From the NCBI GenBank assembly GCA_035079385.1, contig JAVHKY010000030.1, positions 1,054,001-1,118,000 of the forward strand: a DNA stretch of 64,000 bases, written 5' to 3'. Below are positions 33,976 to 46,380 of this stretch, one piece after another. The stretch comes from Aspidiotus rigidus. Its lineage: Eukaryota; Arthropoda; Insecta; Hemiptera; Diaspididae. Each line of letters begins with the position of its first letter. Position 1 is the first letter of the stretch. Made by a program: the position numbers and the translations under genes. Below the pieces are notes generated by a model that saw only the letters and a list, made by a program, of their open reading frames with translations, made no database searches and was not told the origin of the DNA.

Positions 33976-36540
33976 TATAATTCCTGCTCCGGGCTTCTGA
34001 CTTATGGTCCCATGGTTCTAACCAGTGTTTTTGGTAGAATTTTCGAAAATATTTCAACATAAGGTTAGTGATATACCTCGAATCGAATTACGTACCTGAT
34101 GCTACCTAAGCTGACTCACGATACAATATCTAAAAAGCACACTCATCAAAACTCAGTCTCTATACACCACTTTTTTCGATATGGACCGAGCCTAGAATTG
34201 AGTAACTACGAGTACATTCACGATCTCCGAGGAAGCTTTCCAAACGTCCTTCAACTTTCCTTGAAAACAGAATTATTGGGAAGAATTTGAGACGCAATAT
34301 TATTTCCTCACATCAACGAGAATATGACGTTTCTGAGGAGCAGGTTCTAGGTGGCTACCGACGGCATGACCAAAAATAAAGCGAACGCTCCAACACAGAG
34401 GCAAACCATTTCCTCATTTTTGGCCTTCGAAAAGTTACCTTCATCATTCCACTTTCAATACTAAATTCCCAAAAAACCCTTACCTAAAAGCGGCGGCCTC
34501 CAACGTCGATAACACTCTAACTCATATCAAAAACCTCACAGGAAAATACAGTCACACCGTGTCTCACTCATCACAGTTCGGGATTTAACCCAGAAATTCT
34601 GACACATCCGCATCTTGCCTGTTTACACATCGATTTTGGAACTCCTTTTTACACAAGAGATTCATCTGGGGCGAGGCGTACCCCACATTCAGTTCATCCT
34701 GAACTCGTTCCTGGCCAAAATGTTCTGTGCGTTCCTCTACTTCTTCCTCTTTGTCTTTCAGCGTCCCACTTGTCACATTCAAGTCAAACTCGAACACTTG
34801 TATTTGAATCTGAAACTCACACTCAACCCTTTACGTCAAATCGTTAATTCCATCCCTCTCACCAGCCGACTTGAAGAACAAAAATCATCGAATATCGAAA
34901 CGCCCTCTGGTAAAATTTATCCAAGCCATTCTCTACGCTTCATTTTGATCTACCATGTGTGAGCATCACCGAAAATTGCGAATTAATCTAAGAGAATCTG
35001 AACATCTTATATATGTCTACTAGTAGTAGACGCTATTCAAACGAAAATTTATACCCGTCATCAAGAACTACTCCTACGAGTGAAGTCTTCGCCATTCACT
35101 ATCGGTATCGGGACAGTATAAAAGAAGAAAACAATCTTACGCAATCTGTATTCGCGAATTGTCAATTCCATCTAAAATAGACTAACTTTATAGTATCCAT
35201 TCTGGCAATAATAGACAGTACTTCTTTTAAAACGTTAATTACCGCTCGGAGAGTAAATAAATAATTTGAAGGAGAAAAATCGGTCATTGTTAACCTCTCC
35301 GTCGTCTGTACACATATATATCGCTTTTAGTAGGCTAAAATTTGTTTCGGTTTTTCTACGTACAACTAGCGTTCTTTATAAAGGCGGAGGAAAAGTTATT
35401 AGGTCTTATTCCTCGTTTTAGATGTAAGCGTTTTTTTTTTTTTTTTTTTCTATATCTCTTTTTATTTTACTTCATCTTTCTTTGAATATACAGCGTCTTT
35501 TTCTTGTATGAACTTCAACACGTTTTACTTCACGGTTCTTAGCCGATCACAATGGTGGCGCCAAACTTCAGATGAAAATTATTAGTATTGTGCGACTTCA
35601 GTCCGGCCATCGAGTGCTCGCATCACCTAATTACGAAGCTGACACATCGTACATAGCATCTTGTTACATTTCAAAATCGTTTACTTGTATTAAAATGTCT
35701 CGATATAGGTATACCGCGTCCTAGTCCCTACTCGTACATTATGTCCTTACCGACGATTCTTATAGGTCCGAGTGTCTTTCATCTGTTTCTTTTCTATTTT
35801 CTTTAATTTTGTTATTCGAATATATAGATCACGTAATTTCGCACGATCGTATAATAAGTTATCGGGTAGAACGATTTCTTTTGTCGGCATCACCGCGTTC
35901 CTAGTGAAAACATCGTCATAGACCTAGTAGACGAATTTTTATTAACGCCGGAGAAAAAAATACGTATCTTCAAGAAATACGTTTTCACGAGTGGTGAAGT
36001 TGGGAGAAGGTCATTACAACCCTGACGAAGACAACACGCGGGGTTAATCTTGCAATGACTTCACAACTTGAGCAATTTCCGTCACAACTACTCAAACTCG
36101 CATATTTTTGATAGTAGCTTCATTGATTAGTATACACGTCAAAGTCGAGGACTCAATCCTCATGAGTTGAGCATACCCACAGTAAAGAACGAGAAGCTCG
36201 GAGTAAAGACACTCAAACAGAAAATCGTCTCTCGATGGTTGGTCGCGGATTGACCTTCAGAATGTGCAGTTGGCCGATGAAGTAAAATGGAAAACTAATT
36301 TCAAATCGACTGAACGAAAATTGGTGGGAGGGAATTCTCAATTGACAATGCAGGGGCTTTTGGAAGTTATGACATATTAACATTTAGGAGGGTCAAAATA
36401 TGTGAAAACATTGGTATTTCTATTTCTTAATGGCGGTTCTAGGAGAAGGGGGGAGGGGGAGAGTTAGACCAGTCCACCCCACATTAAGACAGTGTTCATC
36501 CGTGACCTCATTAATTAAAGTTGGAATAAACTTCAGCAAG
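33976..36540. other. unassigned DNA
   Basis: Overlapping openings at 34099-34290 and 34615-34962 (plus) and 34585-34797 (minus) show no family motif. A T-run of about 20 lies near 35430. Dispersed-repeat words (GGAGGGTCAAAATATGTGAA) occur near 36391. Confidence 0.4.
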
Positions 36541-36559
36541 ATCAAAAACCTTTCAGCAA

Positions 36560-38270
36560 TAATTCTTTCCAAACCGGTGACCATTGGCAAACCGTACATC
36601 TCGACATCAAGAAATCACTCAAAAGTTCTCCAGTTGCCTGGATAGTGTCTTATGGCCATCCGTTCACTTGAAGAAAAAGTGCTATCCAACAATCTCGTTC
36701 TTACTGGGGTGGATAAGGGCGCCAAGACCACGGACCTCCGGCAGACTAAATAAACCTTCCTCATTCAGAGCGATGTGTTGGCAGTCACTACCATCCAACA
36801 AAAAAGGTCAGGAAATTACTAAAGGAGTCTTCAACTCCTATAATGAAAACGTCCGAAATTTTATTCGTGGTTCTGACCACTTACTACAAAGCGGAGCCAC
36901 CGGGTTAATAAAGACCCGCAAAGAGAATTGTCCGATCAGGCCGGTGGCTTTGTTTGTGTCTAGCCCCACGTACCTCCTGAACGGTTACCTTTCGATCTAG
37001 TTTGCACAAATTACGGCCTTCTACTCTAAGTTTACTGTCGAAAATTGTCACGATCTAGTGCAACATTAAACAGTGTGCAGTCACCTCTGCCGCCCTCTTC
37101 TCATTTGATCTCGTTCGATATCACAGGTATGTCCTCGAATATACCGGTAGAGGTATCTATTGCCTTCATATGTAATATGTTAAGTGAGGTTGGTATGCTT
37201 CCTGATACTGTCTCTGAATTCAGAGGTCTGGTCTCCGTTTGTGTACCCACTAACATGTGTCAATCTCGAGGCATTACTCATCAGTTTCCCGATTACCTCG
37301 CTACGGGCAGCCCTCTGTCTTCCACGGTATGGGAGGTCTTTAGGAACAAGATGGAAGAATATCTCTTCGCCGGCCCCTAATCTCTTCTCCGGATTCACTG
37401 CAGACATCAAATAATTGGCATTGTCTGTAACTGGGTGGGTAATAACTCAAATTTACTATAGAGGTGGGGAGGTCCTCCCTGAACTTTCTGGACCACAAAT
37501 TTTAACTCCTCCTTAGTTTCACAGGCATCTGGACCTTTGATTTCGACATTTTTCGGAAGTCTGCTGCAACGTCTTCTATTTACAACCAACTTTATTATTA
37601 CATATAACATGCATCAATGATTACAAATAACAAAGAGCAATGTTGTCGCATACAACACCTGTCTACACGGGGCTAACCACCCACCCAGATTTGCTCTGCT
37701 CCATCATGCCTCCCGTAAAAGCGCGGCTTATGTGGCCATGGCCCACAGGTGGACTAGTCCTCACTTGACCCCGCAATTTAAAAAAAAAATTGGAACCATT
37801 TCCCACATCGCGTCTTCTAACACCGATGCTCAAAAACTAGTTCGCAGCACAACCTAACCTGCAGTCAAAAGGACATGATGAGTCGGGTCTCTTATTTGGG
37901 TCACCCCTCCTACAAAGCTCAAGAATCTTTCCTGCAGGACAGCTTTATATGGTCCTCGTTCTTCAACACCACGGATGCAACCCCCTCCCTCCTAAAAAGA
38001 ACAGGTATTATAGGATCAGTTGTGGCGACTGTAATTCGGTTTACATAGGTCATGCGGGTCGTGCTCTTGGGGACCATATCTGCCATGCATAACCCTCAGT
38101 CCCATAAGTCCGCTTTGGTTCTCCACATTCTCTCCATTACTCACTTTTCCGCTCTTATCAGAGTTTCTCTTCTCCGCAGCTCGCCAAAAGGCAGAGTTTT
38201 AAACAGATAAGGTGAGATAGGAACGATACGGTTTGCGAATTACTCATGGTTTTTTTTGCACATTCGTGAC
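36560..38270 (+). pseudogene. Penelope-like element ORF, decayed (PLE copy 3)
   Basis: The plus strand carries PLE blocks in order. TGLIKTRKENCPIRPVALF then VSSPTYLLNGYLS (near 36895-36995) corresponds to the family's KIHK-NCPIRPIVSF-SPTYNL segment. SFDITGMSSNIPVEVSIAFI (near 37100) is the SFDV-LFTNIPVDEA segment. THQFPDYLATGSPLSSTVWE plus KMEEYLF (near 37275) is the GLAMGSPLSP-ANIFME segment. YYRISCGDCNSVYIGHAGRA (near 38007) is the GIY-YIG endonuclease. SHKSALVLHILS and KGRVLNR follow near the C-terminus. The catalytic YVDD block is not recognisable, and stops and frame changes abound. It is diverged from PLE copy 1 and probably a different subfamily. Confidence 0.83.
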
Positions 38271-38364
38271 TTACATTTTTGAGTTAGGACCTGGATGAAG
38301 GACGCCACTACCTTGCCGACTCTTCTCGCATCTCGTGTTTTCGTTCCCGGGCCAGCTGCGATTT

Positions 38365-38410
38365 GTACCTGATGGTGGGACGTCAGTATCTCGAAACCGG
38401 TCGTCGCAAT
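38365..38410 (+). ncRNA. hammerhead-like motif downstream of PLE copy 3
   Basis: GTACCTGATGG, a short intervening segment, and then CGAAACCGGTCGTCG lie about 100 bp after the last PLE codons. The order matches CUGANGA, stem II, GAAA of a hammerhead core, with the last A of CUGANGA changed to G. No clean stem II can be drawn by eye, so this is positional and motif evidence only. Confidence 0.3.
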
Positions 38411-40820
38411 ACTTTATTAAATTCTCACGTGCCGGACCTAGGTCGACTACTAATTAGATACATTTGCATCACCAACAGCCACCTACTTATACCCCACATC
38501 TATTTATCTAACTATCCACATTGCCGGCAGGAAACACCAATCGTTTCAGACATGTTCATCTACCACAACCTCATCAAAGCTCTCCGTAATACTCACCACG
38601 TCCCCCATCCACACTCTGAGAGTCTACATCACTCACGTATCCAATATTTATCCGATACAAAACTCCTCCCACACATTCAACCATCCTCTACTCCTGACGT
38701 CACGTATGTAAAAGTTCGTAAAGAAAACGGTTACCAGCATTCTCTTCAAATCGAGGAAAAACGCATAAAATAGATGACTAGCTGGATTCTTATAATTTGA
38801 AAAAATACGACGTTGTACGTTCCTGTTATTTCAAAATGATTATGAGAAACGTGAAAAATTATTGTCAAAGCTAGGAACCTTGAGAAAAGAGCCATTTCAA
38901 TTCTGAATAGCTGAGCAATATTGCTTATTTTGAAAAGATTACGGTGACTTCAATATTCTTTATCGAAATTTACTCTTCTCATATTTAAAGTCTATTACTA
39001 TAGTAGTACTGTTCACAAATACCAAACGTGACAAAGTCAAAATCTCATCCAAGCTTTTACTCAGCTTATCTGCAAAAAATTTGTCAGTTCTCACTGCGTC
39101 ATAAGTCATTGTAATTTATGATTTCTTCGGTTTTCTGACAGCTTTTTATTCTTTTTTTTTTCGAGAATTTCTAACAATTGTGAAATCAAATTCGATATTG
39201 CTATCAATATATGATAGAAAAAATTGAAATGTCCTTGCGAGCTGAGTCGTTAAAATTTTTCTCGTTTTTTTTTCAATTAGCATAGAAAATTGTGAAAAAT
39301 CATTTTTATTGTAGTTTTATTTATTACACCCCGTAGAGTTCCGAATCACGCTGTTACAAGATCCATTAAGGCTACTACTTCGCGTCCTCGTGCATCGCCT
39401 CGTATCCTACACGATTTCGAATAATTTTCCCTTTATTTGATGCTTCTCGACAATATTCTATTTCTGACAGTTATTAATAGACGCCCTGGGCGATTTGACT
39501 CAGAATATCGTCAAAAAATGGAATGACTGAAAGAATACGTACGAGTACCGAGTTCTATACATTAATCACACTCAAGTCTAAGAATGCAAAAGAATGAAGG
39601 AAAAAAAAATAATAATAAAAAGTAAGAAAAAAAAAAAGAAGAGCATAGTCTCTACTCCTTTAATACAATTCAGTTCTCTTTTCTTACTTCGTTGCACGCA
39701 TTCTCTTGTTGACGCCACAGAGAGGAAAAAAAAAAACTTTTTCATATTTTCCCTCGCCTTCTCATATGTGTACATACTTATTGGTTGTTACTCTCTCACA
39801 CGTGCGTCAGTTCATACGATAGTATCTGTTCAGAAATTCCTGCTGCTTATGTTCAATAAAATAGGTACACGTAAAACACGATCGTGTATAAAATTATTTT
39901 CAATATTCGTTCGTAGGTACGCGAAACCATAAAGTCGCGCAGAAGCTCGGAAGGAAAAACTGACGCCGAAGGCGCATCTATCAAATGATGCAAAAGCGCT
40001 CACCATTAGTTAGAGTTCTTTGTAATGATATACTCGTACACCATCCAATAACAAGATACTAAAACTAGACTCTTACTTCTCGTAATTTACCGCCTGTTAT
40101 TCGATTATAAGACGTACTAATCAAAGGCCTGTAAATCCCCTTCTCGGATGCCTTTAGTGTACTTGACTTTACATTATTTCCGTACAAATTCCTCGTTTAT
40201 CCCTCGATAATTGGTAAAAGATAGCGTTCAGTAATCCAATTAGTAAGAAGCAAATGCCTCGTAGAAGACTAAACTAATTCAGAAGTACATGTGCTCCACT
40301 ACGAAGTACAGCAGAATATAGGGCAATAAATGAGGCTTTTATCTTCGTCAAGTGTAAAAAGATTTGAGCATATTTTTCGACAATATAGCATCAATCTTCC
40401 TAAATTTTTCGTCCACCACAACTTTTCTCTAAATTTCCTTCATCTATGTTACGCGGAATTCGTGTATTCGGCAGCCTTTTTACCGAATTCGTGTATCTAA
40501 CTTGCTTTTGAACAGCTTCAGAAGAACCGTCTCGCTAATTTGTGTGTATGTATTTGATAATTAAAATTGTTTTAGGAGATTCTGAACCCGTACCGTCCTG
40601 TACTGAACCAACTTTGGTATTCGTTCTATAAAGAGTGAGTGGGCGTGATGACTCGATTTAATGAGTTTTGAATGCGTGAGAAGAAAAGTCGTATACTACT
40701 CACGCCACTGGGTGAGTGTTTTTTCTTTCTTCTTTCTTTCGCGACGATTTGCGATCATCTTCGCAGTTGTGAATAGACAATTCCCATGACTTCTTATAAC
40801 ACTACACAAAAAAAAAAAAA
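38411..40820. other. unassigned AT-rich DNA
   Basis: A 136-codon plus opening (38363-38773) overlaps the PLE downstream region and has no recognised motif; it begins with TTG, not ATG. A TGACGTCA lies near 38695. Low-complexity A/T tracts at 39600-39640 and 39728-39738 create lysine/phenylalanine-rich chance frames. Confidence 0.4.
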
Positions 40821-40824
40821 AAAT

Positions 40825-41131
40825 TGAACGAAATTATACGATTCTAGAAGTATTTTCGGCGCTAACCACGATGCCGTAAGAATACAGTTTTTCAAAATTG
40901 GCTCTGGTTATCGAGAAATGAACATATCAAGTTCCCGCGAATCGTAGCGACGCGCAGTGTATGTTCTCGTACACGCGAAATTCGATAGCTGGGTAACATA
41001 CTCTGCGCGTCGCTACGATTCGCGGGGACTTGATATGTTCATTTCTCGATAACCAGAGCCAATTTTGAAAAACGACCAACAGCACCGTGATCAGCGACGA
41101 AAATACTTCTACAATCGTATAATTTCGTTCA
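40825..41131. repeat. long foldback (inverted repeat), arms about 137 bp
   Basis: The left arm (about 40825-40965) and the right arm (about 40995-41131) are near-perfect reverse complements. Paired landmarks include TGAACGAAATTATACGATT, AGAAGTATTTTCG, a variable 35-bp patch, TTTTTCAAAATTGGCTCTGG, TTATCGAGAAATGAACATAT, CAAGTNCCCGCGAATCGTAG and CGACGCGCAG. The loop is about 29 bases. There is no ORF of note. The transcript would form a very long hairpin. It may be a foldback-type or MITE-like element, an inverted duplication, or a source of long hairpin siRNAs. The inner 90 bp are almost identical while the 35-bp patch is diverged. Confidence 0.9.
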
Positions 41132-41139
41132 TGCATTTT

Positions 41140-42555
41140 TCTATTTCATTCTGCGGGGCTCACGATAAGCCCACTATATTAAAATTTTAAAATTGTCATA
41201 ATGAGCCGTCATTCTATAGAAAAGCGTACATTAGATGATCCCACTTTTTGATTTTGCAAGATATTGTCCCTTGTTACTTTGAACCGATTCCTATTATTTA
41301 CCGTTACCAACTGAATGAAACTCTTTTCTCATCATTTCGTTACGGTTGGCGTTCGTTCTACCTACCTGTTTTATCTTCAAAAATCGCGCATTTCTCTTCC
41401 GGGTTCTGTTTTCTTTTTTTTAAAGTTTAATCTATTTCCTTGTGCGTCACACATACTACCTACCGGGAAATAGGACGTTTTTGGGTACTCGTACGAGGAT
41501 GGTCTCCTGCGGAGTGCGTCCAAGTGTCGCGTCTCAGCTGATTCCATTTTCCATTCTAATTGTGTCTCCTCATACTGATTATTTAAAAACCGTTATCCTA
41601 TACCTTAATTCCCTTCCCTTCTCTCTCTCTCCTTGTCCAAATTAACGTATTCTCTTGAGACCACGAAGAACCAGTGGTCATCAACTAGCGAATCATTTTC
41701 TCAACGATATCACCCTGTATCGTCGAAAATCTCGCACGCGTCTGTTCGTCTATACTGACCCTTTACTCGTTTTCAGGGCTTCCGATCTTTTTGACTTCTC
41801 GTTTTGTGTCCTGTGACTCGAAAAGCTCGTAGTTTCTATTATTCCAGGTCGCCCCTCTCTGGATTTTTTTCGGCTTATTAAACAAATTCTTTCTTTCATA
41901 CGTGATTTTTGGCTTTTCTAGAAAATAGCACAACGACAATCGTCCCTCAATGTATTTCATTTTTCTTCTCGATTTATTATCGTTCAAAATCGATCATGTG
42001 TACCATCATCTGAGTCCTCTGATATTTGAATAATTTGTGAATTGGGAATATTAGCGAAGTAAGCAGATTCATGTGCCACATTTCACACAATGTTTACTCA
42101 GCCCGCCAACTGTTTTGTATCGCGCGTTCTTTTCCCCAAAAATAAATGATTATTTCCTCAACAACGTCACGACGCACTTGGGGAAGTTTCAAGTTTCAAG
42201 CCATTGGGTCTTGGAAAGATTTTCGCAGTGGTTCTGAGGAGAGAGAAGAAGAACAGGAAAGTTGGTCAAGACCTCCAAGCTATGTCAGGAAATCTTTTTT
42301 GTGGGGAGTCATCAGGAAAAAATGTACGCCGCCTTTTTGGCAAGTCTTAGTTCCGAAGTTGGCAGAGACTTAAACTTACCTTCAGACTTGACGAAGTATA
42401 CACAGGGGTGGATTTAGAAGATGATTCTAAGAGGGCAAATTAACGGAGGGGGGTTGTTGGTAGATGAAAAATTTGAGAGAGAAATTTGATCACCTCGTTG
42501 GGATCCAAACTCGAGATAACGACTTCTCCAATGTTTGACAAGCAACACATACAAA
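41140..42555. other. unassigned DNA
   Basis: No gene is recognised. Openings at 41442-41645, 41763-41987 and 42146-42373 have no motif. Confidence 0.4.
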
Positions 42556-42559
42556 AAAA

Positions 42560-43290
42560 AAAAATTTCGAGACCACTGAAGACTTTGCAATGTCAGCGGA
42601 GGTGAAGCAAGTTATCGCGGCTCCGTGAAAAACATTTTGTCGTATTTTTCTTTTCTTGCGATGTCTGAGTAGACGCATTACGTGCGTCTTTGAGATACAC
42701 AAAACCGATTGAAATTGTTTTGTAAAAATTTGGTAGAAGGAAGACACGAGGCTCAAAGATAAGGAGTTTATCCTTCGAAGACGAGATATTTGCTGTATGG
42801 TAGGCTTTTACCGCATGAGAATGAATATTTATATGCTTAAGTAACCTGTATTATCTGTATGATACCTCGTACAAACAGTGAAATATTTATCCCGTGCTGG
42901 ACGATACGGAACAGAAAATGATATGTCTGAACTTGATCTAGCCTAGAAAAATTCCTGTAATCTTACCTGAACAAATTCCTATAATATCTAGCCCAGACAA
43001 ATCCTCCTGATTTAGGTTGATGACGTCATCCTCAAATCTCGTTCCTAAGTTCCTCCTCATATGCACATAATTATAAGTCGAAAATATTAACAGAGAACCC
43101 GTTTTATCGGGGGCTTTTTCTGAAAAAATGTCCGTCGTCCGGCCGATCGGCAACCTCAAGGTCGTTCAGAGGTCAACCTCTCATCATATTACATAATTCA
43201 GAGGTCGAACTTCTTACAAGTTGCCCTAATATCACATGTAGCTCCAAAGTCCCGTCACAATTTGATGACGTCATCAATGTCGGACACTTG
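42560..43290. repeat. dispersed TGACGTCA-bearing repeat, copy 2
   Basis: This is a same-strand relative of 5770-6200, with the shared word order GCGGCTCCGTGAAAAACA, ACCGATTGAAATTGTTTTGT, GAGGCT(C/T)AAAGA, GAATATT(T/G)ATATGCTTA, GATACGGAACAG, AATTCCTATAATATCT and TGATGACGTCATCCTC. This copy contains extra local duplication of the AATTCCT-TAATCT block (near 42947, 42975 and 42990). TGACGTCA occurs near 43021 and 43265. It has no conserved ORF. Confidence 0.72.
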
Positions 43291-43880
43291 AACTTGAGCA
43301 TATTTTAATTAACTTTAAACGATAGGATTCTCTTCACGAATTTTCCTATCAAGCTCATCATAGCTATCATGAAACTGGTCCGTGGAAATTTGAAGGAAGA
43401 AAAAGTTAGAACGCTATAAAATAAGATTATTTGAGAAAAGTATAAGAAGTAAGGAACCTACAAGTGCTTTACGAAGAAAACGAGGGTGCCCTGCCTCGCT
43501 TCCTACGTCTGAGGATTCTAATGCTAAGAGACGCCCACTCAGCATTTTTATAGCATGAGGTGCATTTTATGCCGCACAGAAGATGAAAAGCAAGCATTAC
43601 ACGGAGAACAGGCGGTAGTGTTGGGGGAAAAATTGAAAAGTAATAAAGATTATCTTCTGGAAGCTCGTTTATCGCATCTCTCTCGACAGTGGTTTAGCAT
43701 ACGAAATGAAAACATCATTTAAATTGTCTTGTAGTTCATGATAGACCTACTATGGAAAATTTTTCGGAATTGGAAGAAGAGCGTAATGAAAATCTAATAA
43801 AATTGATTTCTACTCAGGAATCAATTCACGTTATCAGCTCAGAGTTGAGCATACCGGGTGTGAAGTCACAGAGGTTTCGT
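43291..43880. other. unassigned DNA
   Basis: No gene or named repeat is recognised. Confidence 0.4.
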
Positions 43881-45710
43881 AAGAACGCTATCGTGTTAGG
43901 AGTGTGTGTGCGTGAGTGATCGTCGTTTTTCTTCCCTAGGAATCGTTTTATACGTTTCTCGTTTCGTCTTTCGAACTTTTCTTCGTTTCCATCTTTTCAT
44001 CTTACTCAGCCTGTACGAACTCGCTCAACAGAGCGTAAGATTATCTAAACTTTTCGATTTTATCCTGTCCTATTTGGTCGTAGGTACTGTCGATGCTAAA
44101 TTCTCTCCCTCTCTCTCCTTGATTTATCGTGTGGCGTGATGTCTTTTTCGATAAATCTCATTAGTCTAAATTCTCTTCCAATTCGGTGGTAGGAAATGCG
44201 ATAACGCGCTGTCGACTGATCCTTCGATTCGACGTGAGCATTTCACGCTCGTTTTAAAGTCAGTTACCTACTCCCAGCAATTCGGTGGAGAAGCTATATG
44301 GTTAGTCAAATTGCGAACCCATCGTCTACGTATAGCCATGTGTAACTCCTGTTCGGTTTCGGTCTTGAAGCTTTGCGTCTGCCCCTATTCGCTCGTTGTA
44401 GTCGAAACGCGACAAATAAAATTTCGTAGTGCGCAAGTGAATTCGTGTGATGAAATGCCCATTCGGAGGGACGGTCCGAGTGCGTCGAATTATAAACTCC
44501 GCGTCTAGCGAGACTCCCCCTGGACCTCCCTCCACCCGAAGGTAGAGAAGCTCTCCGAACCTTGGTAAACCTACTGGAAACGGCAGTCAAGTCCGGTGAA
44601 ATGGCTGAAAAGCTGATATGAAACAGTGCCGCTTCACACCAGAGTGTAGCTCATAGGACTGCAATGCGAGTCCAGAAGCGTGAAGGCTAAGGGTTTTGGG
44701 ATATCTCCTCGAGTCCGAGCTACCTTCCGGCCAGATGGTGACTCTGTCTGCGGTTCCGCTCATCGTCGAAATTGGTGACTACATCGAACACTATTGGAAG
44801 ATGCCTTGGACGTCGTCGCCAAGAATCGAACTACCTTCTGATAACTAGTATTATGGGATAACGGTAACGTACAATTTATGTATCATCTTAGTGGTCATAA
44901 TAATTATATTACTCGTCGCACACTTGACATCTCGTCTCATCAAGTTACTGCCAAAGGTTGTAATACTATAGTTATAGCGTCGAACTACAAAAGCGGTTTT
45001 TGTCCGTAGGGTCCTTTTCGATAGATGATAAGTTTCTTCCCTTGGAAGCACGTATCATTGAGACATCGGCATTTCTCCTCCCTCCTAGTGTACGTACATC
45101 GGGTGGGTGTTTTTGCTTTGTCAGCTTCGTGGCAAGCAGTGGATCACAAAGGATCGTAGCGCTGACGTTCAGAGTCTCATCTGCAATAGTTTTCTCTTTC
45201 GGCTATCTAAATTATTATCACTTGATCCATTCGGGCTTCTTATTAGTTCACCTCTAACCTAATCAGTCAGTTCTAGAGATAGTCCGAATTTCTCCCCCTA
45301 TAGGATACCGTTAGTGTAGATATAAGAACGCCATTTTCCATCCTAACGAAGAGCCTCAGCTTTCCATTCAGTTATTTCATACGTGTAAGCCAAATTCCCA
45401 GGATTGACGACAGTATGCGTTTTTCTACGTGTGATCTTGCCCCCATCACATTCTACCGCCCCCTGAGCTGGCTGGCGCGGAGATGGCCGCTAAGAAGGAT
45501 CCAACTCTTTTATTGGTAGGGGCGAGTCTTTATCACTTTCTCAACCTCGACCTATCCGTCGTAGATTATTCGTACTTCGATTGGAGTCAAACTCTTTTGA
45601 GCAGCGTGAATCTAAATTTATCCTACCAAATGAAGATGCAAGGTCACGCCTCTCTCGTCGGTTCTGTCTTGCAGATTGGCGAAAATCTATAATCCCTGAT
45701 CTATGTGCAT
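43881..45710. other. CpG-richer region with coding-like scraps
   Basis: CG dinucleotides and overall GC are raised against the flanks, as at 19.4-20.6 kb. Openings include 43906-44139, 44311-44508, 45000-45257 and 45483-45692 on plus. The last starts at an ATG in good context (GCGCGGAGATGG) and encodes about 69 residues without a recognised motif. It is possibly a host transcription unit's 5' region, a non-coding RNA, or a decayed element. I cannot decide which. Confidence 0.35.
44500..44693 (+). pseudogene. coding-like helical segment with an in-frame stop
   Basis: One plus frame reads LPLDLPPPEGREALRTLVNL then LETAVKSGEMAEKLI. After a TGA near 44615 it continues NSAASHQSVAHRTAMRVQKR then EG and a stop. 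The spacing of leucines and charged residues suggests an amphipathic helix, and the composition is protein-like on both sides of the TGA. That pattern fits a decayed exon or element ORF. I do not recognise a family, and GC-rich DNA gives open frames by chance. Confidence 0.25.
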
Positions 45711-46180
45711 GTGTAGTTTACACGTCTACATCGCACGGGTAAATTTTTAAATACGAACGAGGTAAACGCCTCGTTCAATAATATCTTTTATAGGAAGGAT
45801 TACAAACATTTTTGTGAGAGTAAAATCTGACTCTTAAATAATATTTCAAACATTAAAATACTCTACCGCAAATGGTCATACTAGACTAGAGGGTACACAA
45901 GATTCCGCAGTTTTCAAGGACGAAAATCACGCGATAGTCAAAATCGTTGAGTTACCTTGTTAACTGAAAGCAGCTAGAAAAAAAAATGCTTACGCAGCCG
46001 CGTAAGCAATACACGACTTTTCACCTGTATCTACAATCAAGTTTTTTGCTTAAACTTTAACTCTAGTACTCCAATTTATTCAATGAATCGTTTTCTCAAT
46101 AAGATACACACATCCTCAACATATCTCTTGCCACTCTAATTCATTCTTGATCATCTCCGATTCTCAAGCATCTTTTAATG
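45711..46180. other. unassigned AT-rich DNA
   Basis: A short perfect hairpin GCTTACGCNGCNGCGTAAGC-like palindrome lies near 45986-46010. Nothing else is recognised. Confidence 0.4.
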
Positions 46181-46189
46181 TTGGTTGTT

Positions 46190-46380
46190 GTAGACTCACA
46201 CATAACATTCATTCATGAGAAACTCAACACAAACGAGCAAATCTTTCACACATATAAAACTATTTCATCACTCAAAAAAATGACAAAATTATACGCAAAG
46301 GATTGTTGCACTAATACTATACTAACACAACATTCATTCATGACTGACTCAACACGAACGAACACATCTTTAAAAATTCA
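46190..46380. repeat. partial tandem duplication, spacing about 128 bp
   Basis: ACATAACATTCATTCATGAG, then ACTCAACACAAACGAGCAAA, then TCTT (from about 46195) is repeated as ACACAACATTCATTCATGAC, then TGACTCAACACGAACGAACA, then CATCTT (from about 46323). The intervening 80 bp are unrelated to either arm. Confidence 0.7.

Noticed and set aside
34585..34962. overlapping plus and minus frames of 70-115 codons
   Set aside because: Both strands are open, no family is recognised, and no splice or promoter context supports either.
39594..39932. 112-codon plus frame and overlapping minus frame
   Set aside because: The start is a lysine or phenylalanine low-complexity run from A/T tracts; no motif is present.
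44306..44590. 94-codon minus frame containing YVDD
   Set aside because: YVDD alone is not evidence of a reverse transcriptase; surrounding residues show no RT context and the frame lies in GC-richer DNA open by chance.
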